From NCBI RefSeq assembly GCF_046545555.1, contig NZ_JBHZTH010000006.1:124001-188000 (forward strand): a stretch of DNA of 64,000 nt, given 5' to 3'. The position numbers and the translations under genes were made by a program. Of the stretch, positions 1 to 8,737 are shown one piece after another; position 1 is the stretch's first letter; every line of letters starts with the position of its first letter. The DNA comes from Winogradskyella sp046545555. GTDB lineage: Bacteria > Bacteroidota > Bacteroidia > Flavobacteriales > Flavobacteriaceae. The notes beneath the pieces are model-generated. The model was given only the letters and a program-made list of their open reading frames with translations. It was not told the origin of the DNA and did no database searches.

Positions 1-347
1 TTGATGCAATAGGGGAAGCTCATATCACAGCATCTTTTAATAATATCATCATATCTTTAACAAATAAAAAAGGTGACGTTATTTCTTGGTCATCAGCGGG
101 TAAAATGGGTTTTAGAGGTTCTAAGAAGAACACACCTTACGCAGCACAATTAGCAGCAGAAGATGCAGCAGGTGTGGCAAAAGAAGCTGGATTAAAGAAA
201 GTAAAAGCATACGTAAAAGGTCCAGGTAATGGTAGAGAATCTGCTATTAGATCTATACACAATGCTGGTATTGAAGTTTCAGAAATCATTGATGTTACTC
301 CACAGCCACATAATGGATGTCGCCCTCCAAAAAGAAGAAGAGTATAA
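1..347 (+). CDS. rpsK: 30S ribosomal protein S11 (5' partial)
   Basis: The reading frame is open from base 3 and ends at the TAA at 345-347, so the N-terminus lies outside the window. The visible part begins DAIGEAHITASFNN and ends with the S11 tail PQPHNGCRPPKRRRV, which is diagnostic. S11 sits on the platform of the small subunit and contacts the 3' end of 16S rRNA. The first internal ATG, at 105, is not the start, because conserved S11 sequence continues upstream in frame. It belongs to the rpsK-rpsD-rpoA-rplQ cluster that follows on the same strand. Confidence 0.97.
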   Translation, partial: DAIGEAHITASFNNIIISLTNKKGDVISWSSAGKMGFRGSKKNTPYAAQLAAEDAAGVAKEAGLKKVKAYVKGPGNGRESAIRSIHNAGIEVSEIIDVTPQPHNGCRPPKRRRV

Positions 348-358
348 TTTATTTAATA

Positions 359-401
359 AAAAACTAATATCGAATGTTAATACAGTTGATATTAGTTTTT
401 T
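359..401 (+). terminator. Hairpin with U-tract between rpsK and rpsD
   Basis: A perfect 13-bp stem (359-371 with 388-400, AAAAACTAATATC and its complement) encloses a 16-nt loop and runs into a T tract. It lies 12 bases after the rpsK stop. This looks like an intrinsic terminator or attenuator inside the ribosomal cluster. The downstream arm overlaps the -33 element of the promoter that follows. Confidence 0.6.
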
Positions 402-414
402 ATATGTAAATTTG
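386..414 (+). promoter_or_regulatory. Bacteroidota-type promoter for rpsD-rpoA-rplQ
   Basis: TTG at 386-388, an 18-base spacer and TAAATTTG at 407-414 match the Bacteroidota consensus (TTG, 17-23 bases, TAnnTTTG). It predicts a transcript with a leader of about 95 nt before rpsD. A leader of that length could allow feedback by S4, but no S4-binding fold was established. Confidence 0.6.
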
Positions 415-514
415 CAAATTCAAAAATAATAACAAGTATCACCGAGAGGTTAACGTTTGTAGAAGGATAAGCTTAAGACCTTAATTTTACAATCACTCTC
501 ATAACAAATTAAAA

Positions 515-1120
515 ATGGCAAGATATACTGGTCCTAAAACTAAAATAGCTCGTAAATTCGGACAAGCTATATTCGGAGATGATAAAAACTTCGAAAAAAG
601 AAATTATCCTCCAGGACAACACGGAAATAACCGTCGTCGTGGAAAGAAATCTGAGTATGCAATCCAGCTAATGGAGAAGCAAAAAGCTAAATATACTTAT
701 GGTGTATTAGAAAAGCAATTCAGAAACATGTTTAAAAGAGCAACTGCTGCTCAAGGCATCACAGGTGAAGTATTATTACAATTATGTGAATCTCGTTTAG
801 ATAACGTGGTTTTTAGAATGGGTATTTCTCCAACAAGAAGTGGTGCTAGACAATTAGTTTCTCACAGACACATTACGGTAAATGGTGAAAAGGTAAACAT
901 TCCGTCTTACCAATTAAAAGCTGGTGATGTTGTAGGTGTAAGAGAAAAATCTAAATCATTAGAAGCTATTCAAAATTCATTATCTAACTCTAGTAATGTT
1001 TACGAATGGATTACTTGGAATAATGATACTATGAATGGTACATATGTTGCTGTTCCTGCAAGAATTCAGATTCCAGAACAAATCAACGAACAATTTATCG
1101 TTGAACTTTACTCTAAATAA
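515..1120 (+). CDS. rpsD: 30S ribosomal protein S4
   Basis: This 201-residue protein is full length for S4 and starts MARYTGPKTKIARKFG. The N-terminal domain contains the RRRGKKSEYAIQLMEKQKAKYTYG signature in two adjoining parts. The S4 RNA-binding fold lies at about residues 90-155 (SRLDNVVFRMG, then ARQLVSHRHITVNG). S4 nucleates assembly of the 30S body and in many bacteria represses its own operon. The gene lies between rpsK and rpoA, the usual order. A promoter and hairpin just upstream suggest expression separate from rpsK. Confidence 0.98.
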   Translation: MARYTGPKTKIARKFGQAIFGDDKNFEKRNYPPGQHGNNRRRGKKSEYAIQLMEKQKAKYTYGVLEKQFRNMFKRATAAQGITGEVLLQLCESRLDNVVFRMGISPTRSGARQLVSHRHITVNGEKVNIPSYQLKAGDVVGVREKSKSLEAIQNSLSNSSNVYEWITWNNDTMNGTYVAVPARIQIPEQINEQFIVELYSK

Positions 1121-1213
1121 TAAATTAATCATATTGGTATTTAGCCAAAGGATTTATAGGTATTCTTCACTTATAAATCGCGCAACTAAGTAACAATTAA
1201 AACGAAGAAAAAT

Positions 1214-2206
1214 ATGGCAATTTTAAATTTTCAAAAACCTGATAAAGTAATCATGATTGATTCTACTGATTTCGAAGGTAAATTCGAGTTCAGACCGTTA
1301 GAGCCAGGATATGGATTAACAGTAGGTAATGCTTTACGAAGAGTGTTATTATCTTCCTTAGAAGGTTTTGCAATTACTTCAGTAAGAATAGAAAGTGTAG
1401 ATCATGAGTTTTCTACAATTTCTGGTGTAGTTGAAGATGTTACTGAAATGATTTTAAACTTAAAGCAAGTAAACTTTAAGCGTCAAATAGATGAAATAGA
1501 TAATGAAACTGTTACGATTTCTATTTCAGGACAAGAGCAAATTACAGCGGGTGACTTTCAGAAATTTATTTCAGGCTTCCAAGTATTAAATACAGATTTA
1601 GTTATCTGTAACTTAGATCCTAAAGTAAATATCAATATGGAATTAACTATCGAGAAAGGTAGAGGTTATGTTCCTGCTGAAGAAAATAAGAAAGCTTCTG
1701 CGCCAATCGGTACTATTTTTACAGATTCAATTTACACTCCTATAAAGAATGTAAAGTATAGCATAGAAAATTTTCGTGTTGAGCAAAAAACAGATTACGA
1801 GAAATTAGTTTTCGAAATTAGAACTGATGGATCAATTAACCCAAAAGATGCGTTAACTGAGGCTGCTAAGATATTAATTCACCATTTCATGCTATTCTCT
1901 GATGAGCGCATAACTCTCGAGGCAGATGAAATTGCACAGACTGAAACTTATGATGAAGAATCACTTCACATGAGACAATTATTGAAAACTAAGTTAGTTG
2001 ATATGGATCTTTCTGTTCGTGCGCTTAATTGTTTAAAAGCTGCTGAAGTGGATACTTTAGGCGATTTAGTATCGTTCAATAAAAATGATTTAATGAAATT
2101 CAGAAACTTTGGTAAGAAGTCTTTAACAGAGCTAGAAGAACTAGTAAACGTTAAAGGTCTTAACTTTGGTATGGATTTAAGTAAATATAAACTAGATAAA
2201 GATTAA
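1214..2206 (+). CDS. rpoA: DNA-directed RNA polymerase subunit alpha
   Basis: The 330 residues match the usual length for alpha. The N-terminal dimerisation and assembly domain (about 1-230) includes LEPGYGLTVGNALRRVLLSS. After a linker, the C-terminal domain (about 255-320) shows LSVRALNCLKAAEVDTLGDL and the helix-hairpin-helix around FRNFGKKSLTELEELV, which contacts upstream DNA and activators. It follows rpsD by 93 bases and precedes rplQ by 60, with no terminator seen between them, so it is probably cotranscribed with both. Confidence 0.98.
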   Translation: MAILNFQKPDKVIMIDSTDFEGKFEFRPLEPGYGLTVGNALRRVLLSSLEGFAITSVRIESVDHEFSTISGVVEDVTEMILNLKQVNFKRQIDEIDNETVTISISGQEQITAGDFQKFISGFQVLNTDLVICNLDPKVNINMELTIEKGRGYVPAEENKKASAPIGTIFTDSIYTPIKNVKYSIENFRVEQKTDYEKLVFEIRTDGSINPKDALTEAAKILIHHFMLFSDERITLEADEIAQTETYDEESLHMRQLLKTKLVDMDLSVRALNCLKAAEVDTLGDLVSFNKNDLMKFRNFGKKSLTELEELVNVKGLNFGMDLSKYKLDKD

Positions 2207-2266
2207 TTAATCATATTTTGCTCTCCTTATATTAGGATATGGTAGCAAGATGATAAAACAAATGTC

Positions 2267-2740
2267 ATGAGACACGGAAAAAAATTCAATCACTTAGGAA
2301 GACAAACTGCGCATAGAAAAGCAATGCTCGCTAATATGGCATGTTCACTAATAGAGCATAAGCGTATTAATACTACAGTAGCTAAAGCTAAGGCTCTAAA
2401 GCAGTTCGTAGAACCAATGATTACGAAATCTAAATCAGATACAACACATAATAGACGTATTGTTATGTCTAAGTTAAGACAAAAAGACATCGTAGCTGAG
2501 TTGTTTAGAGATGTAGCCCCTAAGATTGGTGATCGTCCAGGTGGTTATACTCGCATCATCAAACTAGGAAATAGATTAGGTGATAATGCTGATATGGCTA
2601 TGATAGAGTTAGTTGATTATAACGAACTTTATAATGCAGGTAAAGCAGAGAAGAAAACAACTCGTAGAAGTAGAAGAGGTGGTAAGAAAGCTGCCACAAC
2701 TCCACCTGTCGAGACTAAAGCTTCAAACGAAGAAGAATAA
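2267..2740 (+). CDS. rplQ: 50S ribosomal protein L17
   Basis: It starts MRHGKKFNHLGRQTAHRKAM, the L17 signature, and the conserved core runs to about residue 120. The remaining ~35 residues form a basic, then Thr/Glu-rich tail (KKTTRRSRRGGKKAATT) typical of Bacteroidota L17 and absent from the E. coli protein. L17 lies near the peptide exit tunnel on the large subunit. It is the last gene of the cluster and is followed directly by a strong terminator. Confidence 0.98.
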   Translation: MRHGKKFNHLGRQTAHRKAMLANMACSLIEHKRINTTVAKAKALKQFVEPMITKSKSDTTHNRRIVMSKLRQKDIVAELFRDVAPKIGDRPGGYTRIIKLGNRLGDNADMAMIELVDYNELYNAGKAEKKTTRRSRRGGKKAATTPPVETKASNEEE

Positions 2741-2765
2741 ATGTTAATAAGCATTAATAAATATC

Positions 2766-2799
2766 AAGGATAAACTGTTTTAGTTTATCCTTTTTTTTT
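2766..2799 (+). terminator. Intrinsic terminator after rplQ
   Basis: A perfect 11-bp stem (AAGGATAAACT with AGTTTATCCTT) with a 5-nt loop runs into a tract of T residues at 2791-2799. It ends the ribosomal protein/rpoA transcription unit. Confidence 0.9.
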
Positions 2800-2830
2800 G
2801 GAATTTTGTAAAACCTTTTAAACAATACAG

Positions 2831-3934
2831 ATGAAATACAAACAAAGAAAGAAAGCACTTATTCTATTAGCCGATGGAACAATTTTTCATGGTAAATCTA
2901 TTGGAAAAGAGGGGTCAGCTTTTGGTGAGGTATGTTTTAATACTGGTACAACGGGTTATCAAGAAATCTTTACAGATCCATCATACTATGGTCAGTTAAT
3001 GGTTACAACTAACGCTCATATTGGAAACTATGGTACAAAGGAAGATGAAATAGAATCTGATGACGTAAAAATTGCTGGTTTAATTTGTAAGAATTTCAGT
3101 TTTGAATATTCAAGACCAGCAGCGGAAGGATCATTAGAGGAGTTCTTTGAAAAGCATAAAACATTAGCTATAGCTGATGTAGATACGAGAGCATTAGTTA
3201 GCTATATCAGGGATAATGGAGCTATGAATGCTGTTATTTCAACTGATGTAGAAAATGTAGAAGGGTTAAAGAAGCAACTTGCTGAGATACCTTCAATGAA
3301 AGGATTAGAATTAGCCTCTCAAGTTTCAACTAAAGAACCTTACTATTATGGTGATGAAAATGCAACGCATAAAATAGCTGCTTTAGATATAGGTATTAAA
3401 AAAAATATTCTAAGAAATCTTTCTCAAAGAGACGCATATATTAAGGTTTTTCCATATAATTCTAAGTTTGAAGATTTAGAAGCTTTTAATCCAGATGGTT
3501 ATTTTTTATCTAACGGTCCTGGTGATCCAGAGCCATTAGTTGAAGCACAAGAGTTGGCAAAAGAAATTATAGCCAAGAATAAGCCATTGTTTGGAATCTG
3601 CTTAGGTCACCAAGTTATAGCCTTAGCTAATGGAATTTCAACTTATAAAATGCATAATGGTCACAGAGGCATTAATCACCCAGTCAAAAACTTATTAACT
3701 GGTAAAGGTGAGATAACATCTCAAAACCATGGATTTGCAATAAATAGAGAGGAGACAGAATCTAATAGTAATGTAGAAATTACGCATGTACACCTTAATG
3801 ATAATACAGTTGCTGGTATAAGGATTAAAGATAAGAATTGCTTCTCTGTGCAATACCATCCGGAATCAAGCCCTGGTCCAAATGATTCAATTTATTTATT
3901 TGATCAGTTTATAGAAAATATTAAAAATAACTAA
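2831..3934 (+). CDS. carA: Carbamoyl-phosphate synthase small (glutaminase) subunit
   Basis: The 367-residue protein supplies ammonia from glutamine to the large subunit CarB for carbamoyl phosphate synthesis (pyrimidines and arginine). The N-terminal CarA domain includes GEVCFNTGTTGYQEIFTDPS. The C-terminal class I amidotransferase has the nucleophile Cys257 in GICLGHQ and the His343/Glu345 pair in YHPESSPGP. carB is not in the window. The gene lies alone between two terminators, so it probably has its own promoter in the short A/T-rich gap after rplQ. Confidence 0.97.
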   Translation: MKYKQRKKALILLADGTIFHGKSIGKEGSAFGEVCFNTGTTGYQEIFTDPSYYGQLMVTTNAHIGNYGTKEDEIESDDVKIAGLICKNFSFEYSRPAAEGSLEEFFEKHKTLAIADVDTRALVSYIRDNGAMNAVISTDVENVEGLKKQLAEIPSMKGLELASQVSTKEPYYYGDENATHKIAALDIGIKKNILRNLSQRDAYIKVFPYNSKFEDLEAFNPDGYFLSNGPGDPEPLVEAQELAKEIIAKNKPLFGICLGHQVIALANGISTYKMHNGHRGINHPVKNLLTGKGEITSQNHGFAINREETESNSNVEITHVHLNDNTVAGIRIKDKNCFSVQYHPESSPGPNDSIYLFDQFIENIKNN

Positions 3935-3938
3935 TACT

Positions 3939-3980
3939 AAATTGGCAATGATTTACAAATTTCATTGTCAATTTTGTTTT
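3939..3980 (+). terminator. Probable terminator after carA
   Basis: A 13-bp stem (3939-3951 with 3962-3974, one G-T pair) with a 10-nt loop is followed by a T-rich stretch. It starts within five bases of the carA stop. Confidence 0.65.
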
Positions 3981-4050
3981 ACGAAAACATTATAGTTTAT
4001 TGATAACATAAATCTAATACAGATAGATATGCTATCGATTTACATTTTTG

Positions 4051-4058
4051 TAAATTTG
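4051..4058 (+). promoter_or_regulatory. -7 element upstream of eno
   Basis: TAAATTTG matches the TAnnTTTG element and lies 33 bases before the eno start. No clear TTG was found at -33. Confidence 0.45.
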
Positions 4059-4091
4059 ATTTCAATATAAAAATAACTTAAACCAAAAATA

Positions 4092-5384
4092 ATGAGCATT
4101 ATAATTAATGTCCACGCGAGACAAATTTTAGATTCTAGAGGAAATCCAACAGTAGAAGTTGATGTAGTTACAGAAAATGGAATAATGGGAAGAGCCGCTG
4201 TGCCTTCTGGTGCTTCGACTGGAGAACATGAAGCTGTAGAGTTAAGAGATGGTGGTAATGCTTACATGGGTAAAGGTGTGTTGAAGGCAGTAGAAAATGT
4301 AAATGCAATAATTGCTGAAGAGTTATTAGGTGTTTCAGTTTTTGAGCAAAATGCAATTGATCAAATGATGATAGAATTAGATGGCACACCAAATAAATCA
4401 AAGCTTGGTGCAAATGCTATCTTAGGTGTTTCATTAGCTTGTGCTAAGGCAGCAGCTAATGAGTTAGGGATGCCTTTATATAGATATGTTGGTGGTGTCT
4501 CTGCAAATACATTACCGGTCCCAATGATGAATATTATAAATGGAGGTTCTCACAGTGATGCACCAATTGCATTTCAAGAGTTTATGGTTATGCCCGTAAA
4601 GGCTAAAAACTTTACACATGCCATGCAAATGGGAACTGAGATTTTTCATAATCTTAAGAAAGTATTACACGATAGAGGATTGAGTACTGCAGTAGGTGAT
4701 GAAGGTGGGTTTGCGCCTAACTTAGAAGGAGGAACAGAAGATGCTTTAGATACTATAAAAAAGGCTGTTGATAATGCAGGATATACTTTAGGTGATGATG
4801 TGATGATTGCCTTAGATTGCGCTGCAGCAGAATTTTATAAAGATGGTAAATACGATTACACCATTTTTGAAGGTGAATCTGGAAGCGTTAGAACAAGTAA
4901 AGAGCAAGCAGATTATTTAGCTGAGTTATCTCGCAATTATCCAATCATATCTATTGAAGATGGAATGGATGAAAACGATTGGGATGGTTGGAAATATTTA
5001 ACTGAGCAGGTAGGTGATAAAGTACAATTAGTAGGTGATGATTTATTTGTAACTAACGTAGAGCGTTTAGGAAGGGGTATTTCAGAAAGTATTGCTAATT
5101 CTATATTAATTAAAGTGAATCAAATAGGAACACTTACAGAAACTATTGCAGCAGTAAACATGGCTCATAACGCTGGTTACACTTCTGTAATGTCTCACAG
5201 ATCTGGCGAAACAGAAGACAATACCATTGCAGATTTAGCTGTAGCACTTAATTGTGGGCAGATTAAAACTGGTTCTGCATCACGTAGTGATCGTATGGCA
5301 AAATATAATCAGCTATTGCGCATAGAGGAAGAATTAGGAAGTGTTGCTTATTTTCCACAAGAGAATGCTTTTAAAATAAAATAA
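4092..5384 (+). CDS. eno: Enolase (phosphopyruvate hydratase)
   Basis: The 430-residue protein interconverts 2-phosphoglycerate and phosphoenolpyruvate in glycolysis and gluconeogenesis. It starts with the family signature IINVHARQILDSRGNPTVEVDV, shown here in part. It contains the catalytic loop SGASTGEHEAVELRD, the magnesium-binding region VGDEGGFAPN, IALDCAAAEF, SIEDGMDENDWDGW and VGDDLFVTN, and the signature SHRSGETEDNTIADLAVA at residues 368-385. The length is normal. It is flanked by terminators and has its own -7 element, so it is probably monocistronic. Confidence 0.98.
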   Translation: MSIIINVHARQILDSRGNPTVEVDVVTENGIMGRAAVPSGASTGEHEAVELRDGGNAYMGKGVLKAVENVNAIIAEELLGVSVFEQNAIDQMMIELDGTPNKSKLGANAILGVSLACAKAAANELGMPLYRYVGGVSANTLPVPMMNIINGGSHSDAPIAFQEFMVMPVKAKNFTHAMQMGTEIFHNLKKVLHDRGLSTAVGDEGGFAPNLEGGTEDALDTIKKAVDNAGYTLGDDVMIALDCAAAEFYKDGKYDYTIFEGESGSVRTSKEQADYLAELSRNYPIISIEDGMDENDWDGWKYLTEQVGDKVQLVGDDLFVTNVERLGRGISESIANSILIKVNQIGTLTETIAAVNMAHNAGYTSVMSHRSGETEDNTIADLAVALNCGQIKTGSASRSDRMAKYNQLLRIEEELGSVAYFPQENAFKIK

Positions 5385-5410
5385 ATAAAATATAACTCAC
5401 TTATATTTTG

Positions 5411-5442
5411 AAAAGCGGTTACTATTTGTAACCGCTTTTTTT
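5411..5442 (+). terminator. Intrinsic terminator after eno
   Basis: A perfect 12-bp stem (AAAAGCGGTTAC with GTAACCGCTTTT), a 5-nt loop and a T run, 26 bases after the eno stop. Confidence 0.9.
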
Positions 5443-5512
5443 GATTAAAAAGTCTAACGCTTCAATTGTTAAAAGCGTTATAAATCTGCTTCCGAAATCG
5501 TTTGATATTTTG

Positions 5513-5520
5513 TAAATTTG
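5513..5520 (+). promoter_or_regulatory. -7 element upstream of gltA
   Basis: TAAATTTG lies 31 bases before the gltA start. No TTG was seen at -33. Confidence 0.45.
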
Positions 5521-5551
5521 TACTCCTCTAAATAAATAACAAATAGAACAT

Positions 5552-6838
5552 ATGTCAGATAAAGCTACGTTAGAAATTAATGGTAAAAAATATGAATTTC
5601 CTATCGTTATCGGTACGGAAAATGAGGTTGCTATTGATATTAAAAGTTTACGAGGCGCCACAGAAGGAGTTATAACAATTGATCCAGGATATAAAAATAC
5701 CGGTAGTTGCGAAAGTGCAATTACATTTCTTGATGGTGAAAAAGGTATATTAAGATATCGCGGTTACTCTATTGAAGAATTAGCTGAGAAGGCAGATTTT
5801 TTAGAAGTAGCCTATTTGTTAATTTTTGGCGAATTACCAAACCAAGAGCAATTAGATAAATTTGATGCTGATATTAAATCGCATTCAGTTGTCGATGACG
5901 ATATAAAAAAGATTTTGGATGCATTTCCAAAATCGGCTCACCCAATGGGAGTTCTTTCTTCTTTAACAAGTGCATTAACTGCTTTTTATCCTTCTTCTGT
6001 AGACGTAGATTCAGAAGAAGCAATGTACGATTCTATAGTTAGGATACTGGGCAAATTTCCAGTTTTAGTAGCATGGACGATGCGGAAGAAACATGGTATG
6101 CCTTTGGACTATGGTGATAATAAACTCAGCTATGTTGAGAATGTATTAAAAATGATGTTTAAAAGCCCTAATAGTGAGTATGAACAGAATCCTATTTTAA
6201 TCAACGCATTAGATAAGTTATTAATTCTTCATGCAGATCACGAACAAAACTGCTCTACCTCTACTGTAAGAATAACAGGTTCCTCTCACGCAGGATTATT
6301 TGTATCGCTTGCATCAGGAATTTCTGCTCTTTGGGGACCACTGCACGGTGGAGCAAATCAGGCTGTATTAGAAATGCTAGAAGCTATAAAAGAAGATGGG
6401 GGAGATACTAAAAAATATATGGCTAAAGCAAAAGACAAAAGCGATCCTTTTCGTTTAATGGGCTTTGGTCACAGGGTATACAAAAACTTTGATCCAAGAG
6501 CAAAGATTATTAAAGTTGCTGCTGATGAAGTTCTAAATGATTTAGGAGTTGAAGATCCAATTTTAGATATAGCAAAAGGCTTAGCAAAAGAAGCATTGGA
6601 GGATCAATACTTTATAGACAGAAAACTATATCCAAATGTAGATTTCTACTCTGGTATAATTTATAGAGCAATGGGTATACCTGTTGAGATGTTTACTGTT
6701 ATGTTTGCTCTAGGGCGTTTACCTGGTTGGATAGCTCAGTGGCGTGAAATGCGTTTACGTAAAGAACCAATTGGTAGACCAAGACAGTTATATACTGGTG
6801 AAACTTACAGGGAATTTACATCAATAGAAGAAAGATAA
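5552..6838 (+). CDS. gltA: Citrate synthase (type II)
   Basis: The 428-residue protein condenses acetyl-CoA with oxaloacetate at the entry to the TCA cycle. It has the N-terminal beta-rich extension of the hexameric, Gram-negative type (KATLEINGKKYEFPIVIGTE). The catalytic residues lie in LHADHEQNCSTSTVR (His), GPLHGGANQAV (His) and the FYSGIIYRAMG region (Asp). MGFGHRVYKNFDPRA is the second signature. It is monocistronic between terminators. The type II form is usually controlled allosterically by NADH, which the sequence alone cannot confirm here. Confidence 0.97.
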   Translation: MSDKATLEINGKKYEFPIVIGTENEVAIDIKSLRGATEGVITIDPGYKNTGSCESAITFLDGEKGILRYRGYSIEELAEKADFLEVAYLLIFGELPNQEQLDKFDADIKSHSVVDDDIKKILDAFPKSAHPMGVLSSLTSALTAFYPSSVDVDSEEAMYDSIVRILGKFPVLVAWTMRKKHGMPLDYGDNKLSYVENVLKMMFKSPNSEYEQNPILINALDKLLILHADHEQNCSTSTVRITGSSHAGLFVSLASGISALWGPLHGGANQAVLEMLEAIKEDGGDTKKYMAKAKDKSDPFRLMGFGHRVYKNFDPRAKIIKVAADEVLNDLGVEDPILDIAKGLAKEALEDQYFIDRKLYPNVDFYSGIIYRAMGIPVEMFTVMFALGRLPGWIAQWREMRLRKEPIGRPRQLYTGETYREFTSIEER

Positions 6839-6858
6839 ATTAATACAATAAGTATTTC

Positions 6859-6888
6859 AAAGCTTCATAATTACTATGAAGCTTTTTG
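6859..6888 (+). terminator. Intrinsic terminator after gltA
   Basis: A perfect 11-bp stem (AAAGCTTCATA with TATGAAGCTTT), a 5-nt loop and a T tract. It lies immediately before the promoter-like sequence of the next gene. Confidence 0.85.
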
Positions 6889-6902
6889 TATTTTAGTAAC
6901 CT

Positions 6903-7814
6903 ATGAAATTAAACATTCAGAATGAAACTGCTCGTTTAAGGGCTGTTATATTGGGAACAGCTGACAGTAATGGTCCAACACCTTCTATTGAAGAAGCGTA
7001 TGACCCAAAATCTATATTACATATAAAAGCTGGTACCTATCCGAAAAATAGCGACATGATTAAGGAGATGGATGCAGTAGCCAGAGTTTTTGCCAAGTAC
7101 GATGTGAAGGTTTATAGGCCAAAACCTATTAAGGACTACAACCAAATATTTTCAAGAGATATTGCTTTTGTAATAGAAGATAAACTGATAAAAGCTAATA
7201 TTTTACCAGATAGAGAACGCGAATATGACGCAATTAGTCATGTTGTAGAACAGATCGATGAGGATAAAGTAATTGTACTTCCGGAAGAATGCCACGTAGA
7301 AGGTGGAGATGTAATGCCCTGGAATGATTATATCTTTATTGGTACATATTCTGGTGAAGATTATTCTGAATATATTACTGCACGCACTAATATGGATGCC
7401 GTAATTACTCTACAAGAGTTATTTCCTAATAAAAGAGTAAAGTCATTTGAGCTCAGAAAGTCTAATACGGAAGCTAAAGAGAACGCTTTGCATTTAGATT
7501 GTTGTTTTCAACCCGTTGGCAAGGATAAAGCAATATTACATAGAAATGGCTTTTTGGTTGAAAGCGAATATAACTGGCTTGTTAATTATTTTGGTAAAGA
7601 AAATATCTTTGAAATTACTAAAGATGAAATGTATAACATGAATAGTAATGTGTTTTCAATATCAGAAGACATCATTATTTCGGAAAAGAATTTTACTAGA
7701 TTAAATACATGGTTAAGAGAAAACGGCTTTACAGTAGAGGAAGTGCCATATGCTGAAATTGCAAAGCAAGAAGGCTTATTAAGATGCTCTACACTGCCTC
7801 TTATCAGAGATTAA
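6903..7814 (+). CDS. Dimethylarginine dimethylaminohydrolase-like amidinotransferase-fold enzyme
   Basis: The 303-residue protein belongs to the guanidino-modifying (pentein) superfamily, whose members hydrolyse or transfer the guanidine carbon of arginine derivatives. The nucleophile is Cys295 in GLLRCSTLPL. The catalytic His197 lies in LHLDCCFQPV, and His131 starts HVEGGDV. The N-terminal part holds ETARLRAVILG and the substrate-site segment NQIFSRDIAFV. Bacteroidota homologues are annotated as DDAH or arginine deiminase-related, and the true substrate is not decided by sequence. The motif TATTTTAG at 6889-6896 ends 6 bases before the ATG, so the mRNA may be leaderless. A second enzyme of this fold is at 19413. 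Confidence 0.85.
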   Translation: MKLNIQNETARLRAVILGTADSNGPTPSIEEAYDPKSILHIKAGTYPKNSDMIKEMDAVARVFAKYDVKVYRPKPIKDYNQIFSRDIAFVIEDKLIKANILPDREREYDAISHVVEQIDEDKVIVLPEECHVEGGDVMPWNDYIFIGTYSGEDYSEYITARTNMDAVITLQELFPNKRVKSFELRKSNTEAKENALHLDCCFQPVGKDKAILHRNGFLVESEYNWLVNYFGKENIFEITKDEMYNMNSNVFSISEDIIISEKNFTRLNTWLRENGFTVEEVPYAEIAKQEGLLRCSTLPLIRD

Positions 7815-7820
7815 TTAGTG

Positions 7821-8087
7821 TTATTTTCTATAAAGAAAGTAGTTGTTTACAAGATTTATATATTCTTGTTTAGCTTCATCTTCACTAATATTTTGTACTT
7901 GAAAAAGAGCGTTAGTTTTAAAAGCATTAATGATTGGTTTCCGACTACTAGGCCTACCATAATTATTAGTTGCTTTTTTATAATAAGCGTAAAGTCGAAG
8001 TAAGAAATCAGCAGGAAATGGTTCTGTATGATCGTTTACACGTTCTACAGCGGTATCAAACTCAATATCTAATTTCTTAGTTGTCAT
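7821..8087 (-). CDS. Acyl-CoA-binding protein (ACBP)
   Basis: The 88-residue protein has the size and pattern of the four-helix ACBP fold, which carries long-chain acyl-CoA in the cytoplasm. The hallmark is DFLLRLYAYYKKATNN at about residues 27-42, followed by KPIINAFKTNALFQV and a final helix containing DEAKQEYINLVN. Its start overlaps the psd stop by 4 bases, so it is the last gene of a phospholipid operon (LUD protein-cdsA-psd-ACBP). This fits delivery or buffering of acyl-CoA near lipid synthesis. ACBPs are widespread in eukaryotes and patchy in bacteria. Confidence 0.88.
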   Translation of the reverse strand: MTTKKLDIEFDTAVERVNDHTEPFPADFLLRLYAYYKKATNNYGRPSSRKPIINAFKTNALFQVQNISEDEAKQEYINLVNNYFLYRK

Positions 8088-8737
8088 TTCATTTCTGCAA
8101 TAACGCTTTCGCCACCGCGCACTTTTTGGTTTAATTCTACTTTAATATCAGCATCTAAAGGTAAAAATAAATCAACTCTTGAACCAAATTTAATAAATCC
8201 GGAATCAGAACCTTGAGAAGCTATTGAATTTGGCAATGCATAATTTACTATACGTTTTGCTAGTGCTCCAGCTATTTGTCTGTAGAGTATTTTTCCAAAA
8301 CCATCATTTTGTACAACGACCGTTGTACGTTCATTTTCTTCACTTGCTTTGGGATGCCACGCTACTAAATACTTTCCTGGATGGTATTTACTATAAGTTA
8401 TATTACCACTTATAGGATAGCGCGTTACATGTACATTTAAAGGTGACATAAAAACAGATACTTGAATGCGTCTGTCTTTAAATACTTCATTTTCCATAAC
8501 TTCTTCAATAACAACTACTTTTCCGTCTACCGGAGATAAAGCCTGTTTTTCATTAGAATGTGTGTGCCTCTTAGGATTTCTAAAAAACTGAAGAATTAAT
8601 ATGAAAAATATAAGAACGATAATCATGAAGCCTTTGCGCATCCACTCATTACTTATAAATTCATCAATTAAGAATATTGATGCAACGACTATTACCAGTG
8701 TAATAAAAATAATTTTATGACCTTCTTTATGAAACAT
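8084..8737 (-). CDS. psd: Phosphatidylserine decarboxylase, short (217-residue) form
   Basis: It converts phosphatidylserine to phosphatidylethanolamine. This is the short form found in many Bacteroidota, not the long E. coli type. Two hydrophobic segments near the N-terminus (about residues 9-25 and 34-50) anchor it to the membrane. The domain runs through LSPVDGKVVVIEEV, MSPLNVHVTRYPISG, and the self-cleavage site in IKFGSRVDLFLP, where Ser after Gly becomes the pyruvoyl group. It overlaps cdsA by 11 bases upstream and the ACBP gene by 4 bases downstream. Confidence 0.95.
   Translation of the reverse strand: MFHKEGHKIIFITLVIVVASIFLIDEFISNEWMRKGFMIIVLIFFILILQFFRNPKRHTHSNEKQALSPVDGKVVVIEEVMENEVFKDRRIQVSVFMSPLNVHVTRYPISGNITYSKYHPGKYLVAWHPKASEENERTTVVVQNDGFGKILYRQIAGALAKRIVNYALPNSIASQGSDSGFIKFGSRVDLFLPLDADIKVELNQKVRGGESVIAEMK

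Noticed and set aside
7818..8003. 61-codon plus-strand frame after the DDAH-like gene
   Set aside because: It is antisense to the acyl-CoA-binding protein gene, which has clear family motifs.
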